Origin: Helichrysum umbraculigerum | Taxonomy: Eukaryota > Streptophyta > Magnoliopsida > Asterales > Asteraceae | DNA length: 64,000 nt | Assembly (NCBI GenBank): GCA_949592205.1 | Contig: CATIUR010000012.1 | Location: 358,001 to 422,000, forward strand | Reading direction: 5' to 3' | Shown here: positions 48,145-59,831 of the stretch, piece after piece | Position numbering within the stretch: the stretch's first letter is position 1 | Layout: each line of letters opens with the position of its first letter | Notes under the pieces: model-generated | Told to the model about the DNA's origin: nothing | Databases searched by the model: none | What the model saw: only the letters and a program-made list of their open reading frames with translations | Position numbers and translations under genes: made by a program

Positions 48145-51100
48145 TGTAACACCCTCAAATTTCGGGTTGCGGAAGCGATCGGGTCGGGTGTTACCAAATC
48201 AAATATCACAGCACAAGGTAAATAATGAACGACTCTAAATGAGACATTTTTAAAAATAGTTATTACATTTCCCGATATTAAAGTTTACAAATGTTAAAAG
48301 TTTCGCATAAACGTAGTATTACATTCTACTAGTACGGAAGTAAATGCAATAAAAAGTCTTGAAAGCTGAAAACATGCGACTCGAGCTAGAATCCTGTAGG
48401 CCAATCCTACTATTGTCATGTACCTGAGAATGCACACTAAAAGGTCAGCTGGAAAGCTGGTGAGTTCACAGGAAATTTGTATAATACAAGTAGTTCAAAT
48501 ATGTATTTCATTCAGAAATGTAAATCAAGTTTAGCAGTTTAAATAGTAATGATTACCCCTCGAGGTAATTATGAGAAATTTATGGTAAGTAGGTGAACCT
48601 AATCAATAGGTTTCTAGTCAAGTAAAGGGAACCAATTCCCAGTGGGTGTGTTATCAGGTACGTTATTGCCACCTGGCAATATGTATACGGGTGTAGCGTA
48701 AGATGACTAACTGTCATGCTACTGGTCGAGAGAGGTCAAATGGGAAAAATCCGTGGACAGACTGTATTGCTTCCCAGCAATATGGTACAGTTAATTCATA
48801 CGGTTCTAGGTATTGGTGCTACTGGTACTAGTAAGTCACAATGCCACCTGGCATGAAAGGTTGCACCCCGGCAACGTGATCAAGTTATTTATTTTGCAAT
48901 CGTGTCATATCAGTACGGTTTGTAAATACGGTCAAGTGAGTAAAAGCTCGTAATTTCCTGAGTCTCCGACTCGTAAGTATCTAGTAATCACCTACAGTGA
49001 TGGTAATGGGTATCCCCCAAAGGAAATGTCAAGTTATGTCCCGCAGGACCACGTTTAAGTAAATTAACCAGTTATCGAGCCAACGACCCCGACCGTAATA
49101 ATTCGTAGGTCCGTTGCTGAAAGTAAGTAAAGCATAAGTCCATATGCTGAAATGAGTAACCGTGCAGTTCCGCAGAACTACGATAGAGCATGAATCCACA
49201 TGCTGAGTAAGTTGTACCACCCACCGTGGTATCGTGAGCATCCAGCTCGTAAGTAAGTTGTACTACCCACCGTTGTATCGTGAGCTCGTTCGTAAATCCG
49301 CAATACCAACCATAGTGGTATCGTTTTTGTGCCACCCACCGTGGCATCGTTTTGCTTCACATATAGTGACAGCGTCCGTTATTCTCCCGCAGGAGATGTA
49401 AGTAATCATTTTGGCAGTACACGACATGCCTGTAAGTAAGTTTAGCCCAAGGCTAGTAAAGTGTTACAGGCACTCAACAGTACCTCAAGTTGTTACGTAA
49501 TTCACAGTAGTAAATCTTACCAAGAAAAGTAGGAATGTCACCTAGGTATAGGGGCAAATCATAATCATCTATTAGGTACGTATCTACGTCACCTAGTTTG
49601 TCTGAAGTAATGTGTAAAGTCAAAGTACGTTAACACGTCACTTAACTGTCGGGAAGTACTTACAGTACTTAGTCAAAATCATCCGCTAGTTCGTAAAGGT
49701 AGTCAACGCTAAACTAGCAAGTCGGTGCCTCTAGTTGGTATTCATAGGTCCACCGGTCATTACTGGTAATTAGCAATTCACTGATGTAGTGAGGCGTTTA
49801 CTCCCTAGATATCATATGTAATATAGTTCCAGGTGTTTCTAACACGATCATACTTAATATCTCTAAGTATGGTCAAATGGTTCATAGCTGTCGTAATCTA
49901 GCACCGTTACCATGAGCTATTGTAAAACATTTGTAAAGATTTATACAGTGGAAAGTAGTAAAACAGGAGTATGCATTCCCGCCCCGAAATCAGTTGGAAA
50001 ACAGCAAAAGAGTGGGGCTATGAACTCACCTGAGAAGTTAGCGTCCTAGTGTAATGAGTCGTGCCAAGTATAATCTCCTAGTGTCCTAAACATGAGAGAT
50101 TTCGTATGTTTGTAAGTGCGGTTCGTTATCGATGATTCGTAATAATAATTCATATTATTATTAGGTTTGAGCTTTCGTATACTTTATAAAGTATATTAGT
50201 TTCGAGTATAAGTCGTATCATATTTGAATTGTCATTTGTAAACGTTTCCCGACACTTAGAAAAATGTGGTTGTTTTCTGTTTTCTACGACATAACATGCG
50301 ACACAAAAATTGGTCATGCGACACAAGAGTTGTGTCGCATAGAGTGCGACACAAGAGCTCTGCGACACAGTGGTTGTGTCGCAAAAGCTTGCGATGCTAA
50401 ATCAATAGCGACATAAGGGTTGTGTCGCATGGGGTCTCCGACACAAGGTGCGACATAGAGTAATACATAAGATACGACACAAACGAAGTTATGCGACATA
50501 GTATGCGACACAAGGCTTGTGTCGCATTGAAGAACACCAGCCCAGAAAGTTTCGGATGTCGCGTTTTTCCGGCCAAAATCGGAAATCAAACGCATTTTTA
50601 AGCTGTAAAATCATGTTTTCTTTGTTGTTTAGGTTATAACTAAGTTGTGTAAACATTATTACACCAAAACATTACACCAATTTGAATAAATCTAAGATTT
50701 TAGGAATTTCTTACAAATGCGAATCGAGGCCAAACGAGGAAGAAAACGAGGGTGTCGTCTTTGTTAATGTTGTTCCTCTCTTGATGGTGATTCCGAAAAT
50801 ATATGTTGATGGTGGTGGTGGTGGCGTTCGGCGGTGGTGGCGGTGATTGGTGGTGGTTATTTTGAGAGAGAAATGGGGGAGGTGAAAAAGAAGAAGATGA
50901 TGAAATGAGGTGAAAATGGGGAGAGGGTTGGGTTTTGTCCAACACAGATCCCCAGTGCGCGGACTGTGGTCTCCAACTACAGTACAAAATACCCGTGTTT
51001 TATTTGTCCAGTCATAATATAAAATAAAATCTTATTTATATTATTTTAGAATGTTTTCTAATGAAAGTATTTTATAAAAATACTAATTGGAAGTAAAAGT

Positions 51101-51161
51101 TAAATCGTTTATTTGAAGTTTAAATTCGGCGCGAAAATTGACTTTTTGACGAGGTGTTACA
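48145..51161 (-). repeat. C 5' LTR (right copy)
   Basis: Same length as the left copy and collinear with it throughout. The terminal hairpin is GTAACACCC (48146-48154) with GGGTGTTAC (48186-48194). It ends GGTGTTACA before the GTAAG target copy (51162-51166). Confidence 0.93.
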
Positions 51162-51884
51162 GTAAGGAACCCTATCTCTACTTCTATTATACTGATTTAC
51201 ATGTTTCATAACTCCATTAACTTGATTATGTCCAAATATCATGTTAAAAATCGTTTTTATAAAGCAAACACAAACATGCAATAATCTGTCTCAAAAACTC
51301 AGTTTACAAGAAAAATCATATCTCGAGTTCTTGGAGGATTTAGACAACGAAATGTTTTTTAAAAGTTGCGTATTGAAAAGATCTACAACTTTTGTGTTTT
51401 ACAATTTTTCCATAAACGCACGCATTTTTAGCTACGAGCCAATCTTTGAGTCTGGTATGACCATTGTCGAAAACCGAGTACGGTTCTTACGCGGAATTAA
51501 ATATCTAGATGGACCCGATAATTACCGGAAAAATTATATGTTAGACCAGAAACCTTGATGATCAGTTGGTAAAATTTGTGAGACTTGATGTGGACTAGAA
51601 ATGGTAGAAATCCTATGGCGAACCAAACCGACAAAAGTCAAAAATATGAAATCTTGAAGTTTTAAGTTGCGTAATAAAAACTGACACTTCGAAATAACTC
51701 CGACACGAACCGACAAATTATTTGGACTCTATTAACTAAAAGATGGTTTGGGTAAAAGTTTCGGGTCAAACCGAGTAGGTTTGACCAAGTCAACAAAAAC
51801 AGGGCTCGATTTCTAAAAACCGACAAACTTACTATTTTTGAAAAGTGGTAACAAAAATGGGTTTGGGTGATTAAATAGATGACT

Positions 51885-52020
51885 TTGACCAACTTTGACC
51901 AAGTTTGACCAGCTTTGACCAAGTTTGACCAGGTTTGACCATTTTGACCAGGTTTGACCAACTTTGACCAAGTTGACCAACTTTTACCAGCTTTGACCAA
52001 CGAGTTGACCAACTTTGACC
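51885..52020 (+). promoter_or_regulatory. Array of thirteen TTGACC (W-box core) sites, about 10 bp apart
   Basis: TTGACC starts at 51885, 51895, 51905, 51915, 51925, 51935, 51944, 51954, 51964, 51973, 51993, 52005 and 52015; the missing step near 51983 is a degenerate TTTACC. TTGACC/T is the binding core of plant WRKY factors. All sites have the same orientation. Whether WRKY proteins bind here is inference. Confidence 0.7.
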
Positions 52021-52600
52021 TACGGTTTGAGGTTTTAACGAACTAAATAATTTGTTAGCAACACACGATATATACTAATGAATAATGTACAACGAAACAA
52101 ACTTAATAATAATGTCCAAACAAAAATTTATTACAAACTTTTACCAACGGGTCGTACACGCTTTTGATAAACGAACTTGAACAACTTATTTGGACATACT
52201 AGTTGATGAACTAGCTTTAGGTGGACATTAACCCTCCACCTACACGATTGGCTTAAGTGGACATTGACCCCCACTTATACAATCGCTATAGATGGTCTTA
52301 TGCGACATCTACTTACATACAACCTTATACGTTTAGGGTGTTAGAAGGTTGCACGTTGGATACACTCATTTCTTGCTTATTTGATTATTTGCTAGCTGCT
52401 TGCTAAACTCAGGTGAGTTTCATAGCCCCCTTTTTACTTGTTTGAATTGTTTTGGGGTGAGAATACATGCACTATTTTATGAACTGTGATGTGAACTGCA
52501 TTATGAACTGTTGTTAGGAAAACACTTATACGTATTGCATGAGTTACTTTCTTTTCCACTAAGGCCAATACAATCATATAAATTTGTTGATTTACGCTTG

Positions 52601-52864
52601 CGATATTGCGGTAAAGCAATACAAAACGATATTGCGGTAAAGCAATACAAAACGATATTGCGGTAAAGCAATACAAAACGATATTGTGGTAAAGCAATAC
52701 AAAACGATATTGCGGTAAAGCAATACAAAATGATATTGCGGTAAATCAATACAAAACGATATTGCGGTAAAGCAATACAAAACGATATTGCGGTAAAGCA
52801 ATACAAAACGATATTGCGGTAAAGCAATACAAACATTTCGATATTGTGGTAAAGCAATACAAAC
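52601..52864 (+). repeat. 26 bp tandem repeat with internal hairpin in D 5' LTR
   Basis: Nine units plus a variant tenth. Each holds TATTGC-ggtaaa-GCAATA, a 6 bp stem. The truncated 3' LTR has about seven units (54424-54625). Long minus-strand ORFs here (52434-52927, 54286-54621) are repeat products. Confidence 0.93.
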
Positions 52865-53206
52865 TATTAAATCTTGTGATTTACAAATACGATATTGGCA
52901 ATAGTATACAGAACTTGATTTATACATAAACTCTGTTTTACATAACTTTATTTTACAGAACTTTATTTTACAACAAGAAAATCATGTGTTTACATTATTA
53001 CTTTACAGATTAAACCTATGAACTCACCAACATTATGTTGACCCATTTTAGCATGTATTCTCAGGTTCACAGATGTAGTAGGACTACCCACAGGTAACAA
53101 CATACTAGAGGTCGTTCGATGTAACTTTATGTGATGATACTTGATTTGGTCGGCGCCCCCGACACCTCATACTTCCGCTGCCATGTGTTGACGGGGTGCG
53201 ACAGAT

Positions 53207-53219
53207 TGGTATCAGAGCC
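53207..53219 (+). promoter_or_regulatory. PBS of D, initiator tRNA-Met
   Basis: TGGTATCAGAGCC, three bases after the LTR end GCGACA. This sets D on the + strand. Confidence 0.92.
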
Positions 53220-53540
53220 TAAGGTTATAGCGAACTAGGATTGCATTAGTGACCTAGACTATAACTGTTAGGTTAGTATTCCTCATTTGGTATGACTGGT
53301 TTAGCAATTGCATAATTTGAACTTAATTTAACATAGCCTGATCAACTATGTACAATTAAAGGAGATTCGATGCAAGACCTGAAATGGTTATAGTGAATAG
53401 GAATATATTAGAAGACTTTGACCAAGGTTGGAAATTGGACCCACCTTTATACGTGCTTATGTGCTAGGTTTTTATATGTATATGTGTATATATATAACCT
53501 GACGTATACAAACTTAATTGCCACTCTTTACGGCAACCAC
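53220..53540 (+). other. D leader after the PBS
   Basis: About 320 bp of leader without ORF. The first part shares words with the PBS-side leaders of B and C (GCGAACTAGG, GACCTAGACTATAAC). Confidence 0.65.
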
Positions 53541-54345
53541 CCCCACAACTACTTCACCCGACACAGAAAACGAGACTCAACCCTCACTTACCAGTGAGGA
53601 GATTTCCATGGTACCACTTGCCCAACCGTATCGGGCAGCTACCTAATCGAATAGGACTAACTTGAGAAGAATCTACTTGAGGATTCGCCAACCAAACAAG
53701 TCACACCTACTTCACCCTCTTCTTTCCACTCTCATCCTAATCATTCGGGAACACGTATAGAACTTGAACAGTACGATACTTCGTTACCTAGACGGACTAC
53801 ACCTCCTCCCGTCACTTCGCACTCTTCGTTCCCACTTGTATCATAGACCCATGGAGCGCGCGTGCTACACACGACTAGAAGAACAGACACACCACCTCGA
53901 ACTAGAACTTGTCCTATTCATACCACTACTACTGATACTCCACCCACTAGGACCCATCGTAGGGCAGATGTCCGCCAATGGAATTGGTTACCCGCAACAC
54001 TTGAGACTTGGAGAACTGAAGAAGAAATATAGATTTCTACAGAGGATGAAGAAGCTATCGACATGCGAACCTCTCTATACGCACATGAACCCACTTACCA
54101 TACCGTTCTGGTACTAGCTGCTAGGCTATGCCTCCACGAAAATAGAATAGACACTATGGAGTTAGAACAACATGAAATCCGTTTAGGTTGGATGCATCTG
54201 GCATAGGGCCAAGTTGCACAGATCCTTGAGGATCGATAGAATCTTAGCGAAACCATAGAAACTATCCATCTCCAGGTGATGGAGACTAGAGACGAAGTCG
54301 CTGCCTTGCGATTAAGACTAGTGTGCAAAATAGAGCTCGCTTAGG
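53541..54345 (+). pseudogene. D leader ORF relic with coiled-coil end
   Basis: Reading in two frames gives a Thr/Pro-rich start (TTTSPDTENETQPSLTSEE), a Pro/Thr-rich middle and a Leu/Glu-rich C-terminal part (VAQILEDR, SETIETIHLQVME, TRDEVAALRLRL) that looks like a coiled coil. It is broken by several stops and at least one frameshift. It stands where A has its extra ORF 1: after the PBS and before the missing gag. Similarity to the A protein is in layout only. The + ORF at 53764-54117 is an out-of-frame shadow of this relic. Confidence 0.45.
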
Positions 54346-54423
54346 ACTAGTAGAAATTTCACTAAACATGTACTGTGTGTAGGAAATAATTTTCAAATAA
54401 ATCTTCCAACAGATTTTTGCGAT

Positions 54424-54962
54424 AAAGCAATACAAAACGATATTGCGGTAAAGCAATACAAAATGATATTGCGGTAAAGCAATACAAAACGATATTGCGG
54501 TAAAGCAATACAAAACGATATTGCGGTAAAGCAATACAAAACGATATTGCGGTAAAGCAATACAAAACGATATTGCGGTAAAGCAATACAAACATTTCGA
54601 TATTGTGGTAAAGCAATACAAACTATTAAATCTTGTGATTTACAAATACGATATTGGCAATAGTATACAGAACTTGATTTATACAGAAACTCTGTTTTAC
54701 ATAACTTTATTTTACAGAACTTTATTTTACAACAAGAAAATCATGTGTTTACATTATTACTCTACAGATTAAACCTATGAACTCACCAACATTATGTTGA
54801 CCCATTTTAGCATGTATTCTTAGGTTTACAGATGCAGTAGGACTACCCACAGGTAACAACATACTAGAGGTCGTTCGATGTAACTTTATGTGATGATACT
54901 TGATTTGGTCGGTGCCCCCGACACCTCATACTTCCGCTGCCATGTGTTGACGGGGTGCGACA
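54424..54962 (+). repeat. D 3' LTR, truncated
   Basis: Begins inside the 26 bp repeat array and then matches 52840-53203 to the LTR end GGGTGCGACA. The hairpin (54787-54799) is kept; the acceptor-like site reads TTCTTAGG. Everything upstream in the LTR is deleted. Confidence 0.9.
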
Positions 54963-57398
54963 AGTAATATCTCGCTTGTATTTTTTTATGAGGACGAGTA
55001 TATACCCGTAATGCGTTTTAATGAGGACGAGTGCCAACTCGTAAATGTGATGACCAGAATTAACTCGTATTAATTAATAATGATGAGCCCCCGCTCGTGG
55101 AGATTTAATGATAACGAGAATTAACTCGTAAAGATAAGTGATGTGTATCACAACCTGTGATAGCGATTTGTATCACCCATGATGATAGCGATTTGTGCCA
55201 CTTTACCGTGACATCGTTCTGTGCCACTTTACCGTAACATCGTTTTGAATCACTTTACCATGATCTCATTTTGTATCATCCACGATGATATCGATCAATG
55301 ATTGAAACCTGCAGGGCGTCCTAAACGCGCAAGGTTTAAATGGTTATATGTGAAACCTGCCGGCGTATTTAACGCGCAAGGTTTTAAATGGTTATATGTG
55401 AAACCTGCCGGGCGTATTAAACGCGCAAGGTTTTAAATGATTAGATGTCTCAACAGGCCATCTATATTTATATATGAGTAGATATATATATGTATATATG
55501 TATATAAATATATATATATAAACACGCCGAGAGAAACTTATACAACAAATAAGTAATCCAATAGCGTATATGTATGCCAAATCAATAAGCATGAATCCAC
55601 AGGATAGCACCTATCCTAACAAGGAAAAAATACAGGTACTCCATTGTACCTATGATTGTCATGTAATACATGGAAATGATTTAATGTATCTAAGTATGTA
55701 TAAACATTACTTAGATATTGTGTGTAGCATAAAGAGCCTAGGTATAGACAATCATCACCTAGTCGCCTAAGAACAGTATAATAAACTATACTAACATATG
55801 CTGCTATCGTATACTCCTAGCTTCCAGCCTAGCAAGTATATTAAAGTCTATGGGTGATGTCCACTTAGGTACTAACTTAAGTCTAGTAAACGTGGAACGT
55901 AAGTGCAAGGAAAAGCTATGGTCCCTAAAGCAATCTTATGTATACTTAACACAATTAAGTATATTTGAGAAAAGTATTTGATGTGGAAACATAATGTTTA
56001 TGTCAAATGGATTGAACTCATTAAGCAATGAAATGATTTAACTGAGTATGCATTCTCCACCAAAACATATAAAACAATTAAAAGGTGGGGCCATGAACTC
56101 ACCTAAGGAGCAAGCAATCCTAAGGTGTGTGTGTTGTACCAATGACAATTCTCCTAGTGTCCTAAACACGTGAGATTAAAATGAGTAAATGGATGTTTGA
56201 ATGAATCATCCATATTAATGTTTGTTTCGTATGTTAAAGTTTGTTTAAAGGTGTATTGTATGGTACATACGTATTCGGTTTCATATAAGTTCGATGTTTG
56301 GTGAAACAATGTTGTTGGTTATAAGGTTAGGGGTCGAATCCACCGGATCAGTAAGACAATCTTCCGGATCAATGACAAATGAAGGGAATCCGCCGGATTC
56401 ATCTGAATCCGCCAGATTCACAAGATTTAGTGAGGATCCGCCGGATCACTAGGTGGATCCGCCGGATTGGGTGTTTTCTGGGGGAATCCGCCGGATTCAA
56501 GAAGAATCTGTCGGATCCAGACCAGTTACTGATCTGTTCGTGCAGTTAACTCACAAAACCCATTTCGAATCCATTTTCGCATATAATCAACTTAATAAAA
56601 TGCTAATACATAATGATATAAACTCATTAAACACGAATTTAAAGAAAAATTGAGGGTTTCCTTACAATTTTAAAAATGGAACCGTGTGAGATTGATGATG
56701 ATGAACTTGATGATGATGATGACCCAAGATGATGATTATGATTATGATTATGAAGATGATGATGTTACTGATTGTTGTTGTTGTGTTGATGATTAAACCA
56801 AGAGAGGGAGACCGAGAGCAAGAGATGAGAGAGCGAGATTTTGAGTTTGTGCGTGTGTGTGTGTGTGTTTTGAATTATTGGAGTCGGTATATAACCGGCT
56901 CCAATTATTGGTATTAGGTGGTACACTTTATACCCGTGTTTGCGTACCCGATCGTTAAGTAGTATAATGTTTTTAAATGACAATTTTCTAACTATGAAAT
57001 CGTACATATTTTAAATCAAAGTATTTTATAAAAATACTTTTAGTGGAATATACAATTATATATTTGTTTCACTTTCTTTTGACGGATAGTTTTCGGTGTC
57101 CAAAAATGTTTTAAATAATTGTCTGAGTAAAGAAATATCATTTCTAATAATGATATTTCAGTTGAAGATGTTTTGTACTATCTTTTGTCTAAAAGTTTGT
57201 GAGTGCTTTCAGATTGAATATACGCGATTATTAAATAATCTTTTAACATTATTATATATCTTTATATATATAATACTCGTACATTTCAGTAACTTGTGTA
57301 TATAATACTTGAATACTTTGGTAATAATGTGTATAATTACGTGAACTGAAAGTTTAATATTGATGCGAATTTTGGGTCATTTTTGACCGGGTGTCACA
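54963..57398 (-). repeat. B right LTR, right part (after D)
   Basis: Matches 35370-37808 with many small differences and ends GGGTGTCACA. It contains decayed GAATCCGCCGGATTC sites (56333-56518) and the palindromic TATA region (56880-56902). Confidence 0.92.
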
Positions 57399-58962
57399 GG
57401 TATTCGGACTCAGCTTGGATCAGACCTGCAGATTGCTGGGGAAGAAAAGGGATCCGGCGGATCATGACAAAATATTGGGAATCCGGCGGATTCAATTGAA
57501 TCCGGCGGATTGAGGAAAATTTGTGTGGATCCGGCGGATCAAAGGTAGATCCGGTAGATCAAAACGAGATTTTTGGGTTGCAAATTCTAAAAGTGCATAA
57601 GTGTTTAGAAGATGGTATTTTTAGTGGCACTTATGTTTTACGTTCTTTTAGTGGCACTTAAATGGTACTTTAGTGGCACTTTTTATTTGAAGAATTTCAT
57701 TATAATATGAATGATTTTAAAGGGTTACGGGACTTAAGAAAAGAGTTTAAAGTCAAATTGGTATTGTACATGATATTGCTTTAGTGACACTTTAGTAATA
57801 CTTTAGTGGCACTTATTATTTAAAAAATATATGTTTTGACATATATGAGTATGCAATGTTTGGGGATAAGTTGTATACTTACAAATGAGTTGACATAAAT
57901 GTTAGTTACCATTTGATAATTATTTATCTTGATTGATATGATAAGTTGAATAATGAGATATTAAAACACGTTATATGATTATAACATAAGTTCCTTGTAT
58001 TAATAAGTGGATTGATTTGTTAATAGTTTTAGTTGATATTATGTTTAATATAAGTTAAACATGTTATGAATGAGTTACTGACTCGTTATATTCTATTTAT
58101 TCTCAGATACGGAGACGGCTCAGTAACATTAGACCTCTGAGCTTGCGGCTGAGGTATCGGTGAGTGGACATGTACTCTCAGTATGATTTAGTTATAACAT
58201 GTTTGGTTACAATAGGTAACCGTAGTTGTTATTGCTAATTGATTATTAATCTGATATGATCTCCATGATGATTATGGATTATGTGCTATATGGCCTTTGG
58301 GCATATATGTGATTGGAAAGAGGTCAACGTGTGTTGGGCATTGGATACTATTGTTTGGACGACGAAGGATTCCTTGTACACAACGTTAATGGGAATCTTA
58401 GTCGTGTGAGATAATAGTAACAGGCTATCGGTAAACCGATGTATTGGCCTGCAGCTCAGTGGGGTTTATAAGTGTTGCTTGAGGCCACCGCGGCTTGAGG
58501 GTTCCTCAAGGACCACCGGTCCTCTTTGATATTTGTGTGTTTGCGATGCTTTATGCTATAAACATGGTTGTTGTGGTTTACGATTATTTATTGTAAGCTG
58601 ATTTGTTATAGCTGAGTTAGACTGTCGGTTACAGTTCTATCTCACTTAGCTTTGAGCTAACCCCCACATTAAAACTTCTTGCAGATTATGATTATATTTT
58701 GGATGGGGCAAGAAGCTGTTGACTGGAATGGAATGTTTGACGACCTGTGCATTTACTCTGATATTGATTTTGTTAAATCAATGTTGTTTGGACTTTCTAT
58801 AACACCCAACGGTTGTATTTTGGATTATATATTTATAATATTCACGTATATGTCTGAAATAAAGCGGGACATTTATGTATATAAAATGAAAGGCACGTTT
58901 TGGGACTGACGCTTCCGGTCTAAAATCATTATTATAATGTTGTTAAAAAGCAGGGTGTTATA
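57399..58962 (+). mobile_element. E: truncated LTR fragment, Tekay-like
   Basis: The right part of an LTR on the + strand. It starts inside a GATCCGGCGGATC/GAATCCGGCGGATTC array (57449-57540), the reverse complement of the A/B palindrome, as expected for opposite strand. It goes on through AGTGGCACTT repeats (57625-57815), CGGTGAGTGG near 58158, the hairpin TTAGCT-ttg-AGCTAA (58646-58660) and TTCTTGCAG (AG 58683-58684). It ends CTTCCGG...GGGTGTTATA at about 58962. B cuts it on the left. Confidence 0.7.
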
Positions 58963-58978
58963 TTTGTTATATGAAGAT

Positions 58979-58979
58979 C

Positions 58980-59043
<64 letters not shown>

Positions 59044-59047
59044 ATAA
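58979..59047. repeat. (AT)n microsatellite
   Basis: About 50 bp of pure TA followed by interrupted TATACATA. A second run lies at 61153-61211 at the matching place of the duplicated segment. Confidence 0.95.
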
Positions 59048-59219
59048 ATTTAAGACGTTGTTTCAAAAGTTATCGTACAAAACTTTTATAATAAAAGTTG
59101 TTAAACTCGTTCCAAAAATTGTTGTAATAATATATTTTCATTTGAGTTGGGTATATGTACGATTGCGTAAGTTTTATTTATCCGAATGTATATTTATTTA
59201 TACCCGTATTATTTGTCGT

Positions 59220-59824
59220 ACAAAATAAAAAGTTGGCCAAAGGTTTCGTACCCATGACCTTCCTTTAATCAACACATGACACAAACACTGGGCTAAGGGT
59301 TGCCACTTGTGATTTAGTTACAAACTATATATCTATATGTATTTATAACCATTTAGTAAAAAAAAATGAAATTAAATCCAAACAGGTCACAGGGCTTGAA
59401 CCTGTGACCTCTCACTTCCAACCACACATCCTTACCAGTAAGCTATCAACTACTTTTTGGTTTTAATATACCAACTATGTATATATACATGTTAGTAAAT
59501 AAGTAAAATATGTTTCATGCATGCTATAACAGCGAACACCCATGAGGGTGTAACCCAGTTAATCCATTGTTTGTTATCTATTTTTGGTTTAGTTGATACA
59601 CACAAGCCAACTCCACATGAGTGACCCGTTTTTGAGGCCAAAATATTGTGACCCATTCGGGTCTAAAGTGATACCCGTTTGGGTGTTCTTACTCGATTCG
59701 GGTGGAGCAACTCACCATCGTTTTTAGTTGTTAGCTACGATCATTTGAGTTTAGCTTTTATCATCCATCATATATAACAATATACAAGCCTTGGTTAAGT
59801 GTTTTTACCCATTCCTTACACTTA
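59220..59824. repeat. 0.6 kb direct duplication, copy 1
   Basis: Nearly identical to 61223-61826 (about fifteen differences seen). Both copies have a TA microsatellite to their left. No ORF. Confidence 0.9.
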
Positions 59825-59831
59825 CCAAGTC

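Larger units (their letters stand above)
42074..51161 (-). mobile_element. Element C: 9.1 kb gag-only LTR element inserted in D
   Basis: Two LTRs of 3017 bp (42074-45090 and 48145-51161), a GTAAG target duplication, PBS for initiator tRNA-Met (48129-48141), a gag and a polypurine tract (45091-45101), but no pol. This matches the known class of plant LTR elements with a Gag domain only (TR-GAG). The LTRs look about 1 percent different by eye, younger than B and older than A. The very first LTR base pair TG is TT at 42074-42075. Confidence 0.93.
51167..53203 (+). repeat. D 5' LTR, second part
   Basis: Resumes D after C. It contains the W-box array (51885-52020), CTCAG-GTGAGT with GT at 52413, the 26 bp hairpin repeat (52601-52860), the shared hairpin CAACA-tta-TGTTG (53028-53040), the acceptor-like ATTCTCAGG (AG 53063-53064) and the terminal hairpin GTCGGCGCCCC / GGGGTGCGAC (53149-53202). 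The ORF at 51241-51558 is not recognised and overlaps LTR sequence. Confidence 0.9.
41174..54962 (+). mobile_element. Element D: internally deleted Tekay-type element inserted in B
   Basis: It begins TGTGACACCCGG and ends GGGTGCGACA, flanked by AGTAA at 41169-41173 and 54963-54967. The 5' LTR is 41174-42073 plus 51167-53203, split by C. A PBS follows at 53207, then about 1.2 kb of leader DNA, then a truncated 3' LTR (about 54424-54962) that starts inside the 26 bp repeat array. Gag, pol and most of the 3' LTR are missing, so it is a deletion product. Confidence 0.9.
34369..57398 (-). mobile_element. Element B: Tekay-type gag-only element with tandem internal-LTR-internal-LTR layout
   Basis: From left to right: a 332 bp internal fragment (34369-34700), an LTR (34701-37808), an internal region with gag relic (37809-40500) and a right LTR in two parts (40501-41173 and 54963-57398) around element D. 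Sense is minus. No RT, RNase H or integrase is present. The LTR pair is visibly more diverged than that of A, so B is older. Because the left fragment repeats the PBS-side DNA of the right internal region, no simple target duplication can be assigned. Confidence 0.85.

Noticed and set aside
52601..52864. CRISPR-like look of the repeat array
   Set aside because: Units are head to tail with no unique spacers, and the window is a plant genome.
52434..52927. Long minus-strand ORFs (also 54286-54621)
   Set aside because: They are the 26 bp repeat read in frames without stops; the protein is a simple repeat.
59390..59425. tRNA-like B-box (CTTGAACCTGTGACC)
   Set aside because: No A-box or cloverleaf nearby; no tRNA gene or SINE could be supported.
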